Assembly (NCBI GenBank): GCA_046297395.1
Contig: JBKCNM010000032.1
Location: forward strand, 86,027-150,026
DNA length: 64,000 bases
Direction: 5' to 3'
Source of the DNA: JBEICQ01 sp046297395
Lineage (GTDB): Bacteria > Bacteroidota > Bacteroidia > UBA4408
Shown: positions 60,864 through 64,000 of the stretch, piece after piece
Position numbering within the stretch: the stretch's first letter is position 1
How the letters are laid out: each line of letters starts with the position of its first letter
Program-made: the position numbers and the translations under genes
Notes under the pieces: generated by a model
The model's database searches: none
Seen by the model: the letters and a program-made list of their open reading frames with translations, nothing else
Told to the model about the DNA's origin: nothing

Positions 60864-61895
60864 ATGAAAAAATACATTCTCCTGCCGGTTTCCATGATTC
60901 TTTTGGCTTTTGTAAGCTGCACAGAGAAACTTTCCCTGAATGAACCCTGGAAAGAAATCATGGTTATCTACGGATTTCTCGATCATACCCAAGCGATTCA
61001 ATATGTTCGTGTAACCAAAACATTTTTAGGTGACGGAGACAATTCCGCCTACGCAAAAATACCGGACAGCATTTATTATGATCCGAAAATAATTGATGTC
61101 AAATTGTATGAATATGCGGGGAATACCGCTACCACGCTGCTTCGCACAATTACTTTAAGAGACACCATTTTAGAGGATTTACCTCCCGGTGCCTTTGCTC
61201 AATCGCCCAATCGCTTGTTTTATACAAACCAGGCACTGGATGTTGCCAATACCTACAAAATTGTTGCTAAAAATATCCGAACAGGATACGAAGCCAAAGC
61301 CAGTACAAAGCTTATCAGCGTTTTGCCTCTTGTGTCTTCCTCTCTTTTCTCAGTCATCACAGGTGCCGGCAATGACCGTGCATATTCCAATTTTTCATTC
61401 ACCCAGAAATCCACTCCAAATACCAAGAGTTTTCAATGCACGCTCCAGTTTTTCTTCGCCGACAGTTTCAATAATGGCAGTGTAACAGAAAAAATGCTTG
61501 AGTATAAATATCCTCTACAAATACTTGACAATCCAAAAGGTGGAGTAAGCAGCAATCAAGTCATCAATGGCAGAGATTTTATGGGTTTCTTAAAATCCAA
61601 CAAAGCAAATGCCTTTCCTGCAAACGGTGCCTTTCGTCGCGCCAGAGGCGTATACCTTACACAGACCGCTGCGGCAGAGGAGCTCACCAATTACTACAGC
61701 ATCAACAAACCCGGTGGCGCTCTGCTTTTAGAAAAACCTGTGTATACCAACATCACCAATGGGGTTGGAATATTCTCGAGCCGTGCCTATCGGGTGCAGG
61801 GAAATCTTCAGCGAGGAGGCCTCATGGGTTTATCCGATGGAACCAAACAAGTGCTTGCCTCCGACTCGATTGGTCTTGGGTTTGTTTACCCCTGA
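60864..61895 (+). CDS. DUF4249-like lipoprotein (tentative)
   Basis: 343 aa. ATG 60864 gives a clear lipoprotein signal ('YILLPVSMILLAFVSC', lipobox FVSC); the frame is open from 60780 but overlaps the promoter element. The mature part is beta-rich, opening 'EIMVIYGFLDHTQAIQYVRV' in the way DUF4249 proteins do ('V.G.l...pv.V.lt.t'). DUF4249 proteins usually sit beside TonB-dependent receptors, but none is present here; the placement in that family is by eye and moderate. It lies 126 nt upstream of dnaK on the same strand. Confidence 0.7.
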   Translation: MKKYILLPVSMILLAFVSCTEKLSLNEPWKEIMVIYGFLDHTQAIQYVRVTKTFLGDGDNSAYAKIPDSIYYDPKIIDVKLYEYAGNTATTLLRTITLRDTILEDLPPGAFAQSPNRLFYTNQALDVANTYKIVAKNIRTGYEAKASTKLISVLPLVSSSLFSVITGAGNDRAYSNFSFTQKSTPNTKSFQCTLQFFFADSFNNGSVTEKMLEYKYPLQILDNPKGGVSSNQVINGRDFMGFLKSNKANAFPANGAFRRARGVYLTQTAAAEELTNYYSINKPGGALLLEKPVYTNITNGVGIFSSRAYRVQGNLQRGGLMGLSDGTKQVLASDSIGLGFVYP

Positions 61896-61982
61896 TTGTT
61901 CCTGTGTCTTTTTGTCACATTTTTTTTAAGTTCAACTGACTTGCTTGCAGGTTTGCCCTGTAATTTGTCGCAAATCAGGAGA

Positions 61983-61997
61983 TGGCACAATCCTTGA
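61983..61997 (+). promoter_or_regulatory. Sigma-54-like -24/-12 motif before dnaK
   Basis: TGGCAC-AATCC-TTGA matches the sigma-54 layout TGGCACG-N4-TTGCA in spacing and the -24 half; the -12 half reads TTGA rather than TTGC, which loses a key base. It lies 25 nt before the dnaK ATG. No CIRCE operator is present. An upstream near-match to the -7 element, TAATTTG at 61961-61967, is an alternative. Confidence 0.3.
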
Positions 61998-62021
61998 AAA
62001 GGAAAAGCAAAATTCAAAAAA

Positions 62022-63923
62022 ATGGGAAAAATCATAGGAATCGACCTTGGGACCACCAATTCATGTGTAGCCGTAATGGAGGGCAATGAACCGGTGGTAA
62101 TCGCCAACAGCGAAGGAAAAAGAACCACTCCTTCCATCGTTGCGTTTGTAGAAAACAATGAGCGCAAAGTTGGAGATCCTGCTAAACGCCAGGCCATCAC
62201 CAATCCAAAAAAAACCATCTACTCCATCAAGCGCTTCATGGGTGAAACTTTCGACAAGGTATCTACCGAAATTTCAAGGGTTCCCTATGATGTAAACAAA
62301 GGCGACAACAACACCCCAAGGGTGAATATTGATGGACGCCTTTACACACCACAGGAAATATCTGCCATGATTCTTCAGAAGATGAAGAAAACAGCCGAAG
62401 ATTTTTTGGGAACCACAGTAAGCGAGGCAGTCATCACTGTTCCTGCCTATTTTAATGATGCACAGCGACAGGCCACCAAAGAAGCGGGAGAGATTGCAGG
62501 CTTAACTGTAAAACGCATCATCAACGAACCCACAGCAGCAGCCCTTGCCTATGGTCTCGACAAGAAAAACAAAGACCTCAAAATCGTGGTATTCGATTGC
62601 GGCGGTGGAACACATGATGTATCCATCCTCGAACTCGGAGATGGCGTGTTTGAAGTAAAATCAACGGGTGGAGACACCCACCTCGGTGGTGACGATTTCG
62701 ATCAAGTAATCATCGATTGGCTGGCACAGGAATTCATCAACGACGAAGGCATCGATCTGCGCAAAGATCCCATGGCTCTTCAGCGTTTGAAAGAAGCTGC
62801 CGAAAAAGCAAAGATTGAGCTATCCAGCACCACCAGCAGCGAAATCAACCTGCCTTACATCATGCCCGTAAATGGCATTCCAAAGCACCTTGTGCGCAAC
62901 CTCAGTCGCGCCAAATTTGAACAACTCGCCGATTCCCTTATCAAGCGCACCATTGAGCCATGCCGCACCACCTTGCAGCAGGCCGGAATGAAGGTGGGTG
63001 ATATCGACGAAGTAATCCTCGTAGGAGGGTCTACCCGTATTCCCGCCATCCAGAAAGCAGTTGAAGACTTTTTTGGGAAAGCACCCTCAAAAGGAGTAAA
63101 CCCTGATGAGGTAGTAGCAGTAGGCGCAGCTATCCAAGGTGGTGTGCTTACAGGAGAAGTAAAAGATGTGCTCCTTCTCGATGTAACGCCATTGAGTTTG
63201 GGTATCGAAACCATGGGTGGGGTGATGACCAAGTTAATTGAATCGAACACCACCATTCCAACAAAAAAATCCGAAACATTCTCAACCGCTTCCGATAGTC
63301 AGCCCAGTGTAGAAATTCATATTCTGCAGGGAGAGCGCCCCATGGCCTCACAAAATCGCACCATCGGTCGTTTTCACCTCGACGGCATCCCTCCTGCACC
63401 CCGCGGAGTTCCGCAGATAGAAGTGATCTTCGACATTGACGCAAATGGCATCCTGCATGTAACAGCCAAGGACAAAGCAACAGGCAAATCTCAAAACATC
63501 CGTATCGAGGCTTCCTCCGGATTATCAGATGCAGAGATTGACCGCATGAAGAAAGAAGCCGAAGCCAATGCCGAAACCGACAAACGAGCCCGTGAAGAAG
63601 CTGACAAAATCAATGCAGCAGATTCCATGGTCTTCCAAACAGAAAAACAACTCAAGGAATACGGTGAGAAAATTCCTGCTGATAAAAAATCAACCATTGA
63701 GTCAGCGCTCGCCGAACTGAAAACGGCACATGCCGCCCGTAACTTAACAGAGATTGATGCGGCCATTGAAAAACTGAATGCTGCTTGGCAGGCGGCTTCC
63801 TCCGATATGTATGCAGGTGGAAGTACACCCAATCAGGAGGGCGGACAGCAGAACAATGGCGGAGCTCAGTCCGGCAACAATGCCGAAGCTACTGATGTGG
63901 ATTTTGAAGAGGTCAAATCCTGA
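62022..63923 (+). CDS. dnaK: Chaperone DnaK (Hsp70)
   Basis: ATP-dependent chaperone that folds and protects proteins with DnaJ and GrpE; cytosolic. 633 aa, full length. N-terminal 'GIDLGTTNSCVAVMEGNEP' phosphate-1 loop, 'KEAGEIAGLTVKRIINEPTA', phosphate-2 segment 'VFDCGGGTHDVSILELGDG', 'AIQGGVLTGEVKDVLLLDV' linker and the substrate domain through 'QPSVEIHILQGERPMA'. The C-terminus 'ATDVDFEEVKS' ends close to the EEVD-like tail. The 'DCGGGTH' form (usual DLGGGTF) is the one I know from Flavobacteriia-like DnaK, so not unusual here. dnaJ and grpE are not within the window. An intrinsic terminator follows. Confidence 0.98.
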   Translation: MGKIIGIDLGTTNSCVAVMEGNEPVVIANSEGKRTTPSIVAFVENNERKVGDPAKRQAITNPKKTIYSIKRFMGETFDKVSTEISRVPYDVNKGDNNTPRVNIDGRLYTPQEISAMILQKMKKTAEDFLGTTVSEAVITVPAYFNDAQRQATKEAGEIAGLTVKRIINEPTAAALAYGLDKKNKDLKIVVFDCGGGTHDVSILELGDGVFEVKSTGGDTHLGGDDFDQVIIDWLAQEFINDEGIDLRKDPMALQRLKEAAEKAKIELSSTTSSEINLPYIMPVNGIPKHLVRNLSRAKFEQLADSLIKRTIEPCRTTLQQAGMKVGDIDEVILVGGSTRIPAIQKAVEDFFGKAPSKGVNPDEVVAVGAAIQGGVLTGEVKDVLLLDVTPLSLGIETMGGVMTKLIESNTTIPTKKSETFSTASDSQPSVEIHILQGERPMASQNRTIGRFHLDGIPPAPRGVPQIEVIFDIDANGILHVTAKDKATGKSQNIRIEASSGLSDAEIDRMKKEAEANAETDKRAREEADKINAADSMVFQTEKQLKEYGEKIPADKKSTIESALAELKTAHAARNLTEIDAAIEKLNAAWQAASSDMYAGGSTPNQEGGQQNNGGAQSGNNAEATDVDFEEVKS

Positions 63924-63935
63924 TAAAAATCCACA

Positions 63936-63970
63936 AAAAAAAAATCCCGGTTCATCCGGGATTTTTTTTT
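63936..63970 (+). terminator. Intrinsic terminator of dnaK
   Basis: Stem AATCCCGG-TTCAT-CCGGGATT preceded by an A-run and followed by T9, 13 nt after the dnaK stop. Confidence 0.93.
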
Positions 63971-64000
63971 GCGCATAAGCGTAATTACTTAAAAAGGTAA

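Noticed and set aside
62585..62640. Unusual 'DCGGGTHDVS' in DnaK instead of DLGGGTFDVS
   Set aside because: The His version is what I recall for Flavobacteriia-like DnaK proteins, so it points to lineage rather than to a defect.

Overview
The window comes from a Bacteroidota chromosome, probably an uncultured or little-studied member of the Bacteroidia/Flavobacteriia. Five large secreted proteins carry C-terminal type IX secretion (T9SS) sorting domains, and a sixth has a related FlgD-like tail. Many genes are preceded by the Bacteroidota -7 promoter element TAnnTTTG, in a few cases with a -33 TTG/TTTG exactly 19 nt upstream. Families largely confined to this phylum are present (DUF5777, DUF6438, a DUF4249-like lipoprotein), and the DnaK is of the Flavobacteriia-like type. 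No rRNA, tRNA, CRISPR array, IS element or prophage was seen. Gene density is high and the gene order looks ordinary for a chromosome rather than a mobile region.

Layout. 1-4863 (minus): a compressed serS - lipoprotein - TPR protein - DegT aminotransferase operon with 1-4 nt junctions; the last gene runs off the left edge. 4971-7593 (plus): coiled-coil protein - zapA - rny - msrB (division and RNA decay). 7812-12695: envelope biogenesis, with lptD divergent from an amidase (AmiC-like, SPOR-tailed) and an MCE/MlaD protein. 12798-15423: eno and a mitochondrial-type citrate synthase, closed by a bidirectional terminator. 15497-21826: a DUF349 protein, then divergently a haem-type lipoprotein, a DUF5777 barrel, an M20 dipeptidase and a dicarboxylate/amino-acid symporter. 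21839-30929: a secreted TPR-caspase protein, a hypothetical protein, a fused peptide-type ABC ATPase and a 1404-aa lamin-tail-domain protein. 30999-36439: maf and a MazG-like pyrophosphohydrolase, ftsH (broken by one missing base), rsfS, birA and a DUF6438 protein.

36502-51264 is one giant gene (about 4920 aa) for a T9SS-exported, beta-strand/Fn3-repeat surface protein; it fills almost a quarter of the window. It is followed by a TPR membrane protein and panB. 53659-60418 is a co-directional cluster of two calcineurin-like phosphoesterases, a YHYH protein and a DUF1566 protein (all four with T9SS tails), plus a HupE/UreJ-like membrane protein. I consider this cluster the best candidate for an undescribed system: an exported, probably metal-dependent surface module. 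The window closes with a DUF2892 protein, a DUF4249-like lipoprotein and dnaK with its terminator.

All functions are inferred from sequence motifs read by eye; no database search was run. Start codons were moved from the longest open frame when signal peptides, promoter position or family N-termini indicated a downstream start.
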